A DNA stretch of 64,000 nt from Parasphingorhabdus cellanae (GTDB lineage Bacteria > Pseudomonadota > Alphaproteobacteria > Sphingomonadales > Sphingomonadaceae), in NCBI RefSeq assembly GCF_017498565.1, contig NZ_CP071794.1:1736001-1800000 (forward strand), in the 5' to 3' direction. A program made the translations under genes and the position numbers. Numbering within the stretch: the first letter of the stretch is position 1; each line of letters starts with the position of its first letter. Positions 35,896 through 45,423 of this stretch are shown here, piece by piece. The notes below the pieces were generated by a model. It saw only the letters and a program-made list of their open reading frames with translations. It had not been told where the DNA came from and made no database searches.

Positions 35896-36735
35896 ATGGA
35901 AATCAAAAAGGACATGGTCAGTTTTATCACCGGCGGGGCGGGCGGTATTGGACTTGCCATTGCAAGTGCGCTGGCGGCGCGCGGCGCCAGGATTATGTTG
36001 GCCGATATCGATCAGGGCAAATTGGACAAAGCCGCAGCTGCGCTGACTGCAAGCGGCGCTGATGTCGGCACCGTCTTATGCGATGTCGCGGACGAGGCAC
36101 AGGTCCGTGATGCCGCCAATGCAACGATTAATCGGTTCGGCAAAGTCCATATCGTGGTCAACAATGCCGGTGTTGCCCTGGGCGGCACACCCGGCCAAAT
36201 CGCGATGAAAGACTGGCGCTGGATCGTGGACATCAATTTAATCGGCGTGGCACATGGTGTGGAGATATTCACGCCGCTGATCCAAAGCCACGGCGAAGGC
36301 GGTTATTTCATCAACACCGCTTCGATGGCCGGTCACGGTGCCGCACCGGGAATGGCGCCTTATAACGCGACCAAATTCGCGGTAGTTGGCTATTCTGAAG
36401 CTTTGAAGCAGGAACTGGCACCCAGTAATATCGGTGTCAGCATCCTCTGTCCGGCATGGGTCAAAACCAACATTCACCGCAGCGCTTTTGACAAACCCAC
36501 GGGCGGAAGCGACGAGAGCGATCCCCGATACAAGGAAATGGCTGCTGTCATCGACGCCGGAATCGACCCCGCCGACGTCGCGGAATGGACCGCGCAATGC
36601 GTTGAAGCAGACCGGCTCTATATCTTCACCCATCCCGAATTTTCCGGAGCCATTGATTATCGCCACGCGATGATCAATGCCGACTATGATGCCTGTTCTG
36701 AATTTCCAGCGTTTCAGGAAAAGGACGCGCAATAA
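35896..36735 (+). CDS. short-chain dehydrogenase/reductase
   Basis: 279 aa classical SDR: cofactor loop ITGGAGGIGLAIA, NNAG (in VVNNAGVALGG), catalytic Ser in INTASMAG and Y-x-x-x-K in YNATKFA. Substrate unknown. Good spacing to a preceding purine-rich site (AAAAGGAC, 35881-35888). Ends before a bidirectional terminator that it shares with the convergent PEP-CTERM gene. Confidence 0.9.
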   Translation: MEIKKDMVSFITGGAGGIGLAIASALAARGARIMLADIDQGKLDKAAAALTASGADVGTVLCDVADEAQVRDAANATINRFGKVHIVVNNAGVALGGTPGQIAMKDWRWIVDINLIGVAHGVEIFTPLIQSHGEGGYFINTASMAGHGAAPGMAPYNATKFAVVGYSEALKQELAPSNIGVSILCPAWVKTNIHRSAFDKPTGGSDESDPRYKEMAAVIDAGIDPADVAEWTAQCVEADRLYIFTHPEFSGAIDYRHAMINADYDACSEFPAFQEKDAQ

Positions 36736-36769
36736 TATGACACACCTCCAGCTTACCGCACGACCATAG

Positions 36770-36803
36770 AAAAAGGCTCCACGCATCAACGGGGAGCCTT
36801 TTT
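36770..36803. terminator. bidirectional Rho-independent terminator
   Basis: AAAAAGGCTCC, 12-nt loop, GGAGCCTTTTT: a perfect inverted repeat with A-run and T-run at the two sides, placed between the convergent SDR and PEP-CTERM genes. It can serve both strands. Confidence 0.88.
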
Positions 36804-36842
36804 AATATCGAACCTTGACCCAGCAACGCTGGATCAAAGAAT

Positions 36843-37571
36843 TTATGCCAAAGCTGGTTTGGCCGTCAGCGACTTGCGATTACGACGCAGCGCGCTGCCG
36901 ACGAGACCAAAGCCAAAGATCATGAACGCCCAGGTTGCTGGCTCTGGAACCGGCGCACCAATTTCCAGTACAACATTGTCTACGATGGGACCAACATTGT
37001 CTGCGCTTAGCGAACCGAAATTGAAGGTCAATGATCCGGCTTGGCCGGCGGTGAAGAAAAGCGACCGCGTAGAAAATGGATCATTGCCTGCGATATCCGA
37101 GAAGGAGAACTGAAAGCCTTCGTCAGACAGTGTTGGCGCAAGGATGACATCGCCACCGCCGCTGCTAAAGCCAATATTAAAAATTTCGGTTGTGACGCCA
37201 CCAAAAGAATATCCGGCAAAGAAATTATCGGACTGTCCAGCATTTCGCTGATTACCGCTCACATCGAGAGAAAGCCGAACGAGATCACCTGTATTGAACG
37301 CAAAAGAAGAGATACTTGTAAGGGTTCCAGGCCCAGGCGAACCATCCAAATCTATGCACGATCCGGTCACGCATGAGATTCCAAAACCACCGCTTGCAAT
37401 CAAATCGGTCGAACCACTGCCGGTTGTATTAAAATTGGCATAGCCGGTGTAGTTTAGCTGCGAAGCGCCGCCGTTTTCACCATCAAAATTGTCTGAAAAG
37501 ACAATACCGGCATTTGCTGGCGCAATTGTGGCTGCAGATAGTGCCAGCGCTGCGAAAAATTTCTTCATCAT
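36843..37571 (-). CDS. PEPxxWA-CTERM sorting-domain surface protein
   Basis: About 242 aa from the ATG at 37571 (MMKKFFAALALSAATIAPANA, signal peptide), chosen because GAAGGGA precedes it; ATG 37568 is also possible. Mature part is Gly/Ser/Asp-rich and beta-like, with one Cys pair (ISCVTGSCIDLDG). The C-terminus is VPEPATWAFMIFGFGLVG then ALRRNRK: PEP-CTERM motif, membrane helix and basic tail recognised by an exosortase. No exosortase gene is in this window. The role is probably export/anchoring to the cell surface or extracellular matrix. Confidence 0.9.
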   Translation of the reverse strand: MMKKFFAALALSAATIAPANAGIVFSDNFDGENGGASQLNYTGYANFNTTGSGSTDLIASGGFGISCVTGSCIDLDGSPGPGTLTSISSFAFNTGDLVRLSLDVSGNQRNAGQSDNFFAGYSFGGVTTEIFNIGFSSGGGDVILAPTLSDEGFQFSFSDIAGNDPFSTRSLFFTAGQAGSLTFNFGSLSADNVGPIVDNVVLEIGAPVPEPATWAFMIFGFGLVGSALRRNRKSLTAKPALA

Positions 37572-37754
37572 ATTTCCCTTCGCCAGAACGACCGGCGTTA
37601 AAACGTTAAAATTGACGAAATCGAATCGAGCGCGACCCCTCACGACCATTCGTTGAACCGCAACTGGCCTAAAAAAGGGTGCAAAGTCAAATTTTTAGCA
37701 AGGATTTGTTAACCTTTTACAAGTCTGTGTCAAAATGAGACTTTGCGTTACACG

Positions 37755-40028
37755 TCAATCAAACTTCCCCGTCTTCGGGAAACCTGTCGGCGGCAAACGC
37801 CCAGCCGCCCCGCGGGCTACCCGCCACATGGTCAGGTCATGTTCGGTGCGGGTGCGGCCGGTATCGCCGCCCATTGCCCAGCTCAGGCCTTCTTCCAGCT
37901 TGAACACCGTGGCGTCAGATAGTCCGCCGTCTTTATAACGTTGCAGCATAACGCCCTGTCCCTTGGCCATTTCCGGCATTTCGGACAGCGCAAAGACCAC
38001 CAGTTTCCGGTTCTCGCCAATCGCCGCGATATGATCTGCGCCCTCTGGCACTGGCCGTACCACCAGCAATTTCGCATCGCCTTTCAGGTTAACGACTTGC
38101 CGTCCCTTCTTAGTCTCGGCGACCACATCTTTGATATGGGTGATGAAACCGCGGCCCCAGGTGGAGGCGATGAGCAGCTTGCCGGCCATATCCGCCGCCA
38201 TCATCGCAATCGGCTCGGTGCCCGGATCCATATCGACCATCGAGGCCACCGGCTCGCCAAAGCCTCGGGCTCCAGGCAATTTGTCCGCGCCCAATGTGTA
38301 AAACCGGCCATTGTCACAGCACATCAGCAACTTGTCGGTCGTCTGTGCATGGAATGCAAACTTCGGGCCGTCGCCTTCCTTAAACTTGAAGCTTTCGGGC
38401 GCGCTGAGATCCGCATGCCCCTTCATCGCCTTGATCCAGCCGCGCTGCGACATGATCACAGTGACTGGCTCTTTCTCGATAAACGCTTCTAGCGAAATTT
38501 CGCGCGCAGGCGCTGCTTCTTCCAGCATCGTGCGGCGCGCACCCAGCGCGGTATCCTCGGCATAGAGTTTGCGCATCGCGGCAAGATCTTTTTTGAGCCG
38601 TGTCTTCTGCCGCGCCGGGCTGTCGATCAGCTTTTCCAGACCCTCGCGTTCTTCGAGCAACTTGTCGCGCTCACTGCGCAGCTCCATTTCTTCAAGCTTG
38701 CGCAACGACCGCAACCGCATGTTGAGGATCGCCTCTGCCTGACGGTCGTTAAGCTTGAACTCCTCCATCAGCATTGGTTTCGGCTCGTCATTATTGCGGA
38801 TAATCTCGATCACGCGGTCGAGATTAAGATAGGCGATGATATAGCCTTCCAGCAGCTCCAGCCGCGCATCAATCTTATCCATGCGGTGGCGCGAACGGCG
38901 CACCAGAACTTCGATCTGATGGACAATCCATTGTTTCAGGACTTCGGTTATGCCCATGACCTTGGGCGTGCGGTCCTTGTCGAGCACATTCATGTTGAGC
39001 GAGAAACGATTTTCCAGATCACTCATCCGGAACAAGGCGTTCATCAGGTCACCGGGGTCGACCGCGCGGCTTTTCGGTTCGAGCACGATACGCACGTCTT
39101 CATCGGATTCGTCACGGATATCTGCCAATATGGGCAGCTTTTTATCCGCAATAATCTGGGCAATCTGCTCAATCAACTTGCCCTTTTGGACCTGATAAGG
39201 AATTTCAGTGACGACAATCTGCCACGCGCCGCGCCCTTCAGCATCTTCCTTTTCCCATTTCGCCCGCACACGCATCGCGCCGCGACCGCTTTCATAAGCC
39301 GCATCAATGACCGATTTCGGATCAACCAGCGTGCCGCCAGTGGGAAGATCAGGCCCCTTTATGATCGCCATAATTTCGACATGTTCCGCCTTGGGGCTAT
39401 CAATCAGCAAGGTCGCGGCATCGATAATTTCATGAACATTGTGCGACGGGATGCTGGTCGCCATGCCGACCGCGATCCCGCTTGCGCCATTGGCGAGCAA
39501 ATTGGGAAACAGGCCCGGCATGATTTCCGGTTCTTCATCTTCGCCATTATAAGTGGGCTTGAAATCCACCGTGCCTTCGTCGAGGCCATGCATCAGCTCG
39601 ATCGCCGTGCGGGTCAGGCGCGCCTCGGTATAGCGATAGGCCGCGGCATTATCGCCGTCGATATTACCGAAATTGCCCTGCCCGTCGACCAAAGGATAGC
39701 GCATCGCAAAACTCTGCGCGAGACGGACCATCGCGTCATAGACCGACTGGTCGCCATGGGGATGATATTTACCGATGACGTCCCCGACCACGCGCGCGCA
39801 TTTCTTATAGCCTTGCGCCGGATCGAGTTTCAGCAGCCGCATCGCCCAGAGCAGGCGGCGATGCACGGGCTTCAGCCCATCGCGCAGATCGGGCAGCGAC
39901 CGCGCGGTAATCGTCGACATCGCATAGATCAGGTAGCGCTCAGACAGCGCCGCATCAAAAGGCGCATCCACAATCGCGTCAAATTCATCTTCAGGTTCAG
40001 CGCCAGGCGCATCGGTAACATCACTCAT
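37755..40028 (-). CDS. parC: DNA topoisomerase IV subunit A
   Basis: 757 aa from the ATG at 40028 ([19 protein letters not shown]); 31 upstream codons are open but encode an extragenic repeat (DPGLRRGTP). Type IIA signatures: [39 protein letters not shown], catalytic Tyr in [11 protein letters not shown]. The C-terminal region is shorter and less GyrA-box-rich than gyrase, supporting ParC. Works with ParE to decatenate chromosomes. The 183 bp downstream (37572-37754) show no further gene. Confidence 0.93.
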   Translation of the reverse strand: MSDVTDAPGAEPEDEFDAIVDAPFDAALSERYLIYAMSTITARSLPDLRDGLKPVHRRLLWAMRLLKLDPAQGYKKCARVVGDVIGKYHPHGDQSVYDAMVRLAQSFAMRYPLVDGQGNFGNIDGDNAAAYRYTEARLTRTAIELMHGLDEGTVDFKPTYNGEDEEPEIMPGLFPNLLANGASGIAVGMATSIPSHNVHEIIDAATLLIDSPKAEHVEIMAIIKGPDLPTGGTLVDPKSVIDAAYESGRGAMRVRAKWEKEDAEGRGAWQIVVTEIPYQVQKGKLIEQIAQIIADKKLPILADIRDESDEDVRIVLEPKSRAVDPGDLMNALFRMSDLENRFSLNMNVLDKDRTPKVMGITEVLKQWIVHQIEVLVRRSRHRMDKIDARLELLEGYIIAYLNLDRVIEIIRNNDEPKPMLMEEFKLNDRQAEAILNMRLRSLRKLEEMELRSERDKLLEEREGLEKLIDSPARQKTRLKKDLAAMRKLYAEDTALGARRTMLEEAAPAREISLEAFIEKEPVTVIMSQRGWIKAMKGHADLSAPESFKFKEGDGPKFAFHAQTTDKLLMCCDNGRFYTLGADKLPGARGFGEPVASMVDMDPGTEPIAMMAADMAGKLLIASTWGRGFITHIKDVVAETKKGRQVVNLKGDAKLLVVRPVPEGADHIAAIGENRKLVVFALSEMPEMAKGQGVMLQRYKDGGLSDATVFKLEEGLSWAMGGDTGRTRTEHDLTMWRVARGAAGRLPPTGFPKTGKFD

Positions 40029-40095
40029 GGATTGAGCGATAGCAGGGTGAATTTGCGCTGGGTAGTGGGAAAGTGGTGCCGCAAAGATGATAGGC

Positions 40096-40241
40096 GTGCC
40101 CCGGCGCAGGCCGGGGTCCATCTCCGAACGGGTTGCCTGATCGGAACCGTGATGGTGGGCGCGTCATCGCGCTCTGCATGTTCCATATCCGCGGCGTAGA
40201 ATTCCTGGACAGAAGATGGGCCTCGGCCTGCGCCGGGGTAC
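40096..40241. repeat. 146-bp inverted-repeat-bounded extragenic element
   Basis: Ends GTGCCCCGGCGCAGGCC... (40096-40123) and the inverted ...GGCCTGCGCCGGGGTAC (40214-40241): 28-nt arms, 25 matching by hand. It lies in the divergent 314-bp gap between parC and the DUF4349 lipoprotein gene. REP/BIME- or MITE-like, and distinct from families A and B in the GTA region. Confidence 0.65.
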
Positions 40242-40342
40242 GGCTGCACTCCAGCAATTCATCGACAAAAATACACGTTTCGTCGTTGACTTATTCGAAT
40301 CACGCCCTAAACCTGCTGCCCCAAAGTTGGAGGAGTGATGCC

Positions 40343-41281
40343 ATGCGCAAGACTATATTCACAACATTGACGGCCGCAGCGATGCTCGGCCTCGCGGCGT
40401 GCAGCGGGGTCGATGAAGCGGCAGTGCAATATGATATGGCCGAGGCGGACATCACGCAATCCGCCGCTGATGGCGCGATGCAGGCGGAACCTGCTGCTGC
40501 CATGTCGCCACCGCAAGAAGGCGCCGAGAACAGCACCGAAATTCCGGTCAGCAAGCCCCAGATCGCCTATAAATATGACTATGGTTTCCGCTTGCCCTCC
40601 GCCGAAATTCCCACAGCGCAGCAGGCCCATATCGCCCTGTGCAACCAGATGCCCGACAATGGCTGCCGCGTGCTCAACATGTCCAATAGCGGCGGCGAAG
40701 GGGAATATGGCACCGGCAACCTCCATCTCGAAGTCGCGGCGCCCAAGGCCCCTGCTTTTGGCGAGCGGCTGGCCGAAGCAGTCGATCAAAGCGGCGGCAG
40801 CCAGATTTCCGCGACCATTGCCGGCGAAGACCTGTCCAAGAAAATCGTCGATACCGAAGCCCGCCTGCGCAGCCGGGTGCTGTTGTCCCAGCGGCTGACC
40901 GAATTGCTGCGCACACGCAAGGGCACGGTTGCGGAGCTGGTCGAGGCCGAACGCGCCGTGACCGATGTCAATGAAGAGATTGACCAGGCGCGCAGCTGGC
41001 TAAAGGAAATGCGCGGGCGCGTGGCCTATAGCACGGTCATCATCAACTATTATTCCAGCGCGCCGGGCTCCGGCAGCTTCTCCGGACCCATTCGCGAGTC
41101 ATTTAACGACATATCATCGATGCTCGGCTATTCCATCGGGGCGCTGATCACGCTGATTGCGGTCACATTGCCGTGGATATTGCTGCTTGCGCTCGCCATC
41201 TATCTGCGCCGCCGGTTCAAGGGCGCAGATCGCACCTTTTGGGGCCATAAAATCAAACAAGATTCCCCAGCAGAGGACTGA
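40343..41281 (+). CDS. DUF4349 domain-containing lipoprotein
   Basis: 312 aa from ATG 40343, preceded by GGAGGAG; the longer in-frame ORF upstream covers the inverted-repeat element and is rejected. Lipoprotein signal MRKTIFTTLTAAAMLGLAAC. DUF4349 body (about 80-290) includes a coiled-coil (LSKKIVDTEARLRSRVLLSQ, VAELVEAERAVTDVNEEID) and WLKEMRGRVAYSTV, followed by a C-terminal transmembrane helix (IGALITLIAVTLPWILLLALAI). Predicted envelope protein of unknown function. Confidence 0.85.
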   Translation: MRKTIFTTLTAAAMLGLAACSGVDEAAVQYDMAEADITQSAADGAMQAEPAAAMSPPQEGAENSTEIPVSKPQIAYKYDYGFRLPSAEIPTAQQAHIALCNQMPDNGCRVLNMSNSGGEGEYGTGNLHLEVAAPKAPAFGERLAEAVDQSGGSQISATIAGEDLSKKIVDTEARLRSRVLLSQRLTELLRTRKGTVAELVEAERAVTDVNEEIDQARSWLKEMRGRVAYSTVIINYYSSAPGSGSFSGPIRESFNDISSMLGYSIGALITLIAVTLPWILLLALAIYLRRRFKGADRTFWGHKIKQDSPAED

Positions 41282-41323
41282 TTGCACCGCTGACCGCTTT
41301 GGCTTATAGAAAGCCCGAGCTTG

Positions 41324-41372
41324 CCCCGATCGGTCCGGATCTGTTGATTCGCACGATCGGGGCTTGGTTTTT
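41324..41372 (+). terminator. Rho-independent terminator-like hairpin after DUF4349 gene
   Basis: CCCCGATCG and its perfect complement CGATCGGGG (41354-41362) surround a 21-nt loop and are followed by CTTGGTTTTT. It separates the lipoprotein gene from purC, whose own start is 31 nt further on. The long loop makes it a moderate terminator. Confidence 0.55.
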
Positions 41373-41402
41373 GAACCTTCTTCCTGTGAGTAGGAACCCG
41401 TT

Positions 41403-42182
41403 ATGTCCCGTCGTCGCCAAATTTACGAAGGCAAGGCCAAGATCCTCTATGAAGGACCCGAGCCCGGCACGATCATCCAATATTTCAAGGATGATGCGAC
41501 CGCTTTCAATGCCGAGAAAAAGGGCACGATCAGCGGCAAGGGCGTGATCAACAACCGGGTGAGCGAGCATATTTTTACCCTGCTCGGCCATATCGGCATA
41601 CCCAGCCATTTCATCCGCCGCCTCAACATGCGCGAACAATTGGTCAAACAGGTCGAGATTGTCCCGATTGAAGTCATCGTCCGCAACGTCGCCGCGGGAT
41701 CCTTAAGCAAACGTCTGGGCATTGAGGAAGGCACGCCGCTGCCGCACACCTTGCTCGAATATTGCTACAAGGATGATGCGCTGGGCGATCCCCTGGTGGC
41801 GGAAGAACATATTGCCTGTTTCGGCTGGGCCACGCAGGAGGAAATGCAGGATATTTCCGCGATGGCGATCCGCATTAACGATTTCATGGCCGGAATGTTT
41901 GCCGGAATCGGCATAAAATTGGTCGATTTCAAGCTGGAATTTGGCCGACTTTTTGACGGCGATTTTTCTCGCATCATATTGGCCGACGAAATCAGCCCGG
42001 ATGGCTGCCGGCTGTGGGATATCGAGACCAATGAGAAGCTCGACAAGGACCGGTTCCGCCGCGACTTGGGCGGAGAAGCCGAAGCATATCAAGAAGTTGC
42101 CCGGCGCATGGGGTTATTCCCCGAAGGCGGCCTCAGCGAAGTACTCGATCTTGATAGTGAACGGAAAAAGCGCGGAAAGTAA
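41403..42182 (+). CDS. purC: SAICAR synthase
   Basis: 259 aa, standard bacterial length. ATP-grasp-like signatures: [35 protein letters not shown] segment ([16 protein letters not shown]), and [10 protein letters not shown] ... [15 protein letters not shown]. It ligates aspartate to CAIR in purine synthesis. purS and purQ follow only after a 2.7-kb two-gene insertion (TbpB-like lipoprotein and Slam), unlike the contiguous purC-purS-purQ order familiar in related bacteria. Confidence 0.96.
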   Translation: MSRRRQIYEGKAKILYEGPEPGTIIQYFKDDATAFNAEKKGTISGKGVINNRVSEHIFTLLGHIGIPSHFIRRLNMREQLVKQVEIVPIEVIVRNVAAGSLSKRLGIEEGTPLPHTLLEYCYKDDALGDPLVAEEHIACFGWATQEEMQDISAMAIRINDFMAGMFAGIGIKLVDFKLEFGRLFDGDFSRIILADEISPDGCRLWDIETNEKLDKDRFRRDLGGEAEAYQEVARRMGLFPEGGLSEVLDLDSERKKRGK

Positions 42183-42255
42183 CCATAGTTTTTCGGGCTA
42201 TTGTTAAATGATGATGCGCATTGTCCGCTCAAGGGGCGGGCAAAACAGCCATAAA

Positions 42256-42285
42256 TTAACCCGATGGTTTACGCGAATTTAACCA
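42256..42285. promoter_or_regulatory. AACC/GGTT inverted-repeat cluster with a CtrA-like box
   Basis: Upstream of the TbpB-like gene: AACC-CGAT-GGTT (42258-42269) overlaps TTTA-CGCGAAT-TTAAC (42268-42283), which differs by one base from the alphaproteobacterial CtrA consensus TTAA-N7-TTAAC. It lies about 55 bp before the start codon. A tandem CTCATGTG repeat (42305, 42316) follows. Regulatory function is inferred only. Confidence 0.35.
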
Positions 42286-42336
42286 TTAGACTGATAGCAC
42301 CGCCCTCATGTGGAACTCATGTGAGGAATTTTTCCG

Positions 42337-43584
42337 ATGCGCCTTTTGATCTTGTTAGCCAGTACAACAATGCTTGCCGCATGCGGCGGCGCCGGCCCCC
42401 AGTCAGCGGGCAGCGGCGCTCCCCCAACCGGATCAGGTGGCGGCGGTGTCGGAGATGGCAGCGGGGAAACCCATACATTTGTCAATCCGACCGAACAGAG
42501 GACCTACAAAGCAGTTGGAAGTACACACAGCTATCAATATCAGGTAATCGAAGCTGGCAGACCCGGCGCTAGCCAAGGCGCACAGCTCTATCGAGGCGAT
42601 GCGAAAACCGTTCGGAACTCTAATCTTTCCGTCGATTATAACCCGCGTGACGCTATTTTTAATGTCAGCTTCTCAAATGGCTTGGCCGGCACATCTGCTA
42701 CCAGTCGGTTTCAAGATCCCTTGCATCGTACCGATTTTGGCGGGGCGCTAGAACCGCAATTCGGCACACCCGATCTGGAATCCGCGGCTTTCGGATTTGA
42801 GGGAATCAACTATCTTGAAGCAGGCAGCAGCAATAATCTTACACGCCGACCCGGCGGAGAATTTATTTTTGATCTCATCGACACTGGGGCACCCGGTAGC
42901 CGTGATGTGACCACGTTCTTCTACCAGACCCCTGGCACGGAGACCCAACATGTTACATTTGCTGGTTATCTCCGCAACACGGCCGGCGTCGTTCAATCCG
43001 AAATAGACAATGCAGATGGCAGCACCAGCACCATATTAACCCAAACCAATACATTCGAACGTGGTGCTTTTGCTTACGGCGAGCTGACGGCAACTGATGC
43101 CATTCCAACAACCGGTACAGGCTCTTTCGAAGGCGCAATGCTAGCCTCGATGGTATTTAACAACCTGCCGGATGCAATCGGCAACACCGACACCTATTTC
43201 CAATGGATCGCAGGCCGGGCAACGACCGCCATCGATTTCGGCGCCAACACATTTTCGCTGTCGCTTGATGGCAATGTTAGCGCCCCGTTGTTCGACGGCA
43301 CCAGCCGGGCGCACAGCGTTTTCGAAAATGCGCAGTTCCGCGCCAACGGTGCTGGCCAGATCGATCTGGTCGCAGCGGGCGGTTTTTTAGGTCAGTTTAA
43401 TGAAGCATGGGTTGTCAATCCGGGCGGAGGACGTCTGGACATAAACATCGCCGGATCGAGCATTGATGGCGCCTTCTATGGCCCCAATGGTGAAGAGATT
43501 GGCGGCGGGTATCGTATTGTCGGCGGCACGCCAGATGAGCGGATTGATATTCTCGGGACCTTTGTTGGCCGGAACGGAAACTAA
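42337..43584 (+). CDS. TbpB-like surface lipoprotein (candidate Slam substrate)
   Basis: 415 aa. Lipoprotein signal MRLLILLASTTMLAAC (lipobox LAAC, Cys16), a Gly/Ser/Pro-rich linker to about residue 45, then beta-rich sequence. The C-terminal ~120 residues end in SSIDGAFYGPNGEEIGGGYRI ... GTFVGRN, shown in parts; the G-x-F/Y-Y/F-G-P-x-x-E-E-x-G-G pattern is that of the transferrin-binding-protein-like (TbpBBD) beta barrel. RBS GAGGAA. Its stop is 9 bp before the Slam gene, making it the probable cargo. Ligand unknown. Confidence 0.85.
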   Translation: MRLLILLASTTMLAACGGAGPQSAGSGAPPTGSGGGGVGDGSGETHTFVNPTEQRTYKAVGSTHSYQYQVIEAGRPGASQGAQLYRGDAKTVRNSNLSVDYNPRDAIFNVSFSNGLAGTSATSRFQDPLHRTDFGGALEPQFGTPDLESAAFGFEGINYLEAGSSNNLTRRPGGEFIFDLIDTGAPGSRDVTTFFYQTPGTETQHVTFAGYLRNTAGVVQSEIDNADGSTSTILTQTNTFERGAFAYGELTATDAIPTTGTGSFEGAMLASMVFNNLPDAIGNTDTYFQWIAGRATTAIDFGANTFSLSLDGNVSAPLFDGTSRAHSVFENAQFRANGAGQIDLVAAGGFLGQFNEAWVVNPGGGRLDINIAGSSIDGAFYGPNGEEIGGGYRIVGGTPDERIDILGTFVGRNGN

Positions 43585-43593
43585 GGACCAAAC

Positions 43594-45048
43594 ATGTCCC
43601 TACAGGTTGCCACAAAACGAGCGCTTCTGATGGGAGGCGGTCTCGCCGCTTCTCTATGCGCTGTGCCAGCGGTCGCTGAGGACGCGATCAGCGATGATGG
43701 TGGTGCAGCAATCGCAGCAAATAATATCGTTCCGGCATCGACGCCGAAATGCGATGCAACCGGAACCTGTCGATTTCAGGTTACCCCTGCGCAGCTGCTG
43801 GCCAAAGCACAAGCGCTGGTTCAAGCCAAAGAATATGACCGCGCACTGCCGTTGGTTGAAGTTCTTGGACAAGTGCCAGGTTTGCGGATGCAACAGCAAT
43901 TTCTGGCCGGCTATATTGCGGTCGAAACCGGCGATCTGAAAAAGGCGATCAAAACGTTCCGTTCCATTCTTGACGAGAATCCCGGACAGACCAGAGTTCG
44001 GTTGGAACTCGCACGCTCCTATTTAATGAGCGGAAAAGAGGCGAGCGCGGATTATCATTTTCGCCTGGCGCAAAATGATGACAATTTGCCGGATGAAATA
44101 GCCCGAACCATCCGCAATACCCGCAGCATTTTAAGAGATCAGCGCGTTTGGCGCTTCAGTTTCGATTTTGGCTTTGCGCCCGATACCAATATTAACGGTG
44201 CGACCAATGCCGAGACCATCGATGTATATCCTGAAGTCATCAGCCCAATCTTCGGTCCCGGAAAGCGAGATTTGACGCTGGATGAGGACGCTAGGCAAAC
44301 CTCTGGTATCGGCCAGACCGCAGGATTTTCCGGCGGTGTGCGTTTGAAAGCGAGCGACAGACTTGCCTTTCTGTTTGATGCAGAAACCAGAGTTATCAAC
44401 TATAAAGGCAAGGCATCGGACGATATTATTGGTCAAATCGCGGCCGGCCCAGAATTTCGCATCGCGCGTTATGCCAGCATTTCGTTGCAGGCTGTCGGCC
44501 AGCAGCGTTGGTATGGCGGGCGATTGGTCACTCGGGAATATGGAGGTCGCATGGGCTTTCAAGCAGCTCTCAGTCAGGGGCAGCGTCTTGGTATTCAATT
44601 GGATGGTCGCCGAACCGAATCGAAGTTGAGTGATAGCTTTAGCGGCTGGCAAATCGGCGGCAATGCGACATATGAGCATCTGATTGGCAAATCGCTAATC
44701 GCAACCGCCGGCGTTTTTGCCCAACGCAGTCTTCTCAAATCGGACGAATATTCCAATCTAAATTATGGCGTGAACTTGGGAATTGGCGGCGAGCTACCCT
44801 TCGGTTTGAATGCCGGTGTATCGGGGAGTATCAGTCGGTCCACCTTTGACGAGGTTGAGGATTTCTATTCAAGGGAAAAACGCAAAGACTGGCGGAGTTT
44901 CGGTCGTGCCTATATTGGCAGCCGCAAAATCAAGTTTCTCGGTTTCTCGCCGTCCGTCGATTATAATTATTCGCGCGTCGACAGCAATTATGACCTGTAC
45001 CAGATGAACCGGCACCGGGTGAATTTCAAACTTGCGAAGTTTTTCTGA
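43594..45048 (+). CDS. Slam-family outer-membrane protein (surface lipoprotein assembly modifier, DUF560)
   Basis: 484 aa. Signal peptide about 1-28 (ends VPAVAED), a periplasmic TPR domain about 60-175 (AKEYDRALPLVEVLGQ, GDLKKAIKTFRSILDENPGQTRVRLELA), then an outer-membrane barrel of about 300 residues opening WRFSFDFGFAPDTNINGAT and ending in Phe (KLAKFF). This is the Slam/DUF560 architecture: it moves lipoproteins or secreted TbpB-like proteins across the outer membrane (type XI secretion). Paired with the lipoprotein 9 bp upstream and inserted between purC and purS. Confidence 0.88.
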   Translation: MSLQVATKRALLMGGGLAASLCAVPAVAEDAISDDGGAAIAANNIVPASTPKCDATGTCRFQVTPAQLLAKAQALVQAKEYDRALPLVEVLGQVPGLRMQQQFLAGYIAVETGDLKKAIKTFRSILDENPGQTRVRLELARSYLMSGKEASADYHFRLAQNDDNLPDEIARTIRNTRSILRDQRVWRFSFDFGFAPDTNINGATNAETIDVYPEVISPIFGPGKRDLTLDEDARQTSGIGQTAGFSGGVRLKASDRLAFLFDAETRVINYKGKASDDIIGQIAAGPEFRIARYASISLQAVGQQRWYGGRLVTREYGGRMGFQAALSQGQRLGIQLDGRRTESKLSDSFSGWQIGGNATYEHLIGKSLIATAGVFAQRSLLKSDEYSNLNYGVNLGIGGELPFGLNAGVSGSISRSTFDEVEDFYSREKRKDWRSFGRAYIGSRKIKFLGFSPSVDYNYSRVDSNYDLYQMNRHRVNFKLAKFF

Positions 45049-45165
45049 CGGTAGCTGATTTGCGATGGCTATTCTTGGCATCGCCCGACAACCAACTCTT
45101 GCTCCTTGCGGCGACCACGCTATAGGAAATAGCGCATCACGTCGGCCATCGGAAAAGCGAGATTC

Positions 45166-45420
45166 ATGAAGATAAGAATATTTGTGACATTGAAGAACGG
45201 TGTCCTCGACCCTCAGGGCAAAGCCATTCATCACGCGCTCGAAAGTCTGGATTTCAAAGGTGTGAAAGATGTTCGCGCGGGTAAGCTTATCGAGCTGGAT
45301 GTTGCAGATGATACAAGCGACAGCGACCTTAAAAAAATGTGCGAAAAGCTGCTCGCCAATACCGTGATAGAAAATTTTGAAATCGAGAAACTGACCGATC
45401 AAGCGACAGAAGAAGCCTGA
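45166..45420 (+). CDS. purS: phosphoribosylformylglycinamidine synthase subunit PurS
   Basis: 84 aa. Typical PurS: MKIRIFVTLKNGVLDPQGKAI, then HHALESLDFKGVKDVRAGKLIEL. It bridges PurL and PurQ in the three-part FGAR amidotransferase. The stop is 3 bp before purQ. A 117-bp spacer separates it from the Slam gene, long enough for a separate promoter. Confidence 0.95.
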   Translation: MKIRIFVTLKNGVLDPQGKAIHHALESLDFKGVKDVRAGKLIELDVADDTSDSDLKKMCEKLLANTVIENFEIEKLTDQATEEA

Positions 45421-45423
45421 CCG

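Noticed and set aside
40029..40121. Longer ParC start at 40121
   Set aside because: The extension (DPGLRRGTP...) is translated extragenic repeat; ParC homology starts just after ATG 40028.
38886..40199. 437-aa plus-strand ORF opposite parC
   Set aside because: Antisense to conserved topoisomerase motifs; composition is atypical and there is no recognisable family.
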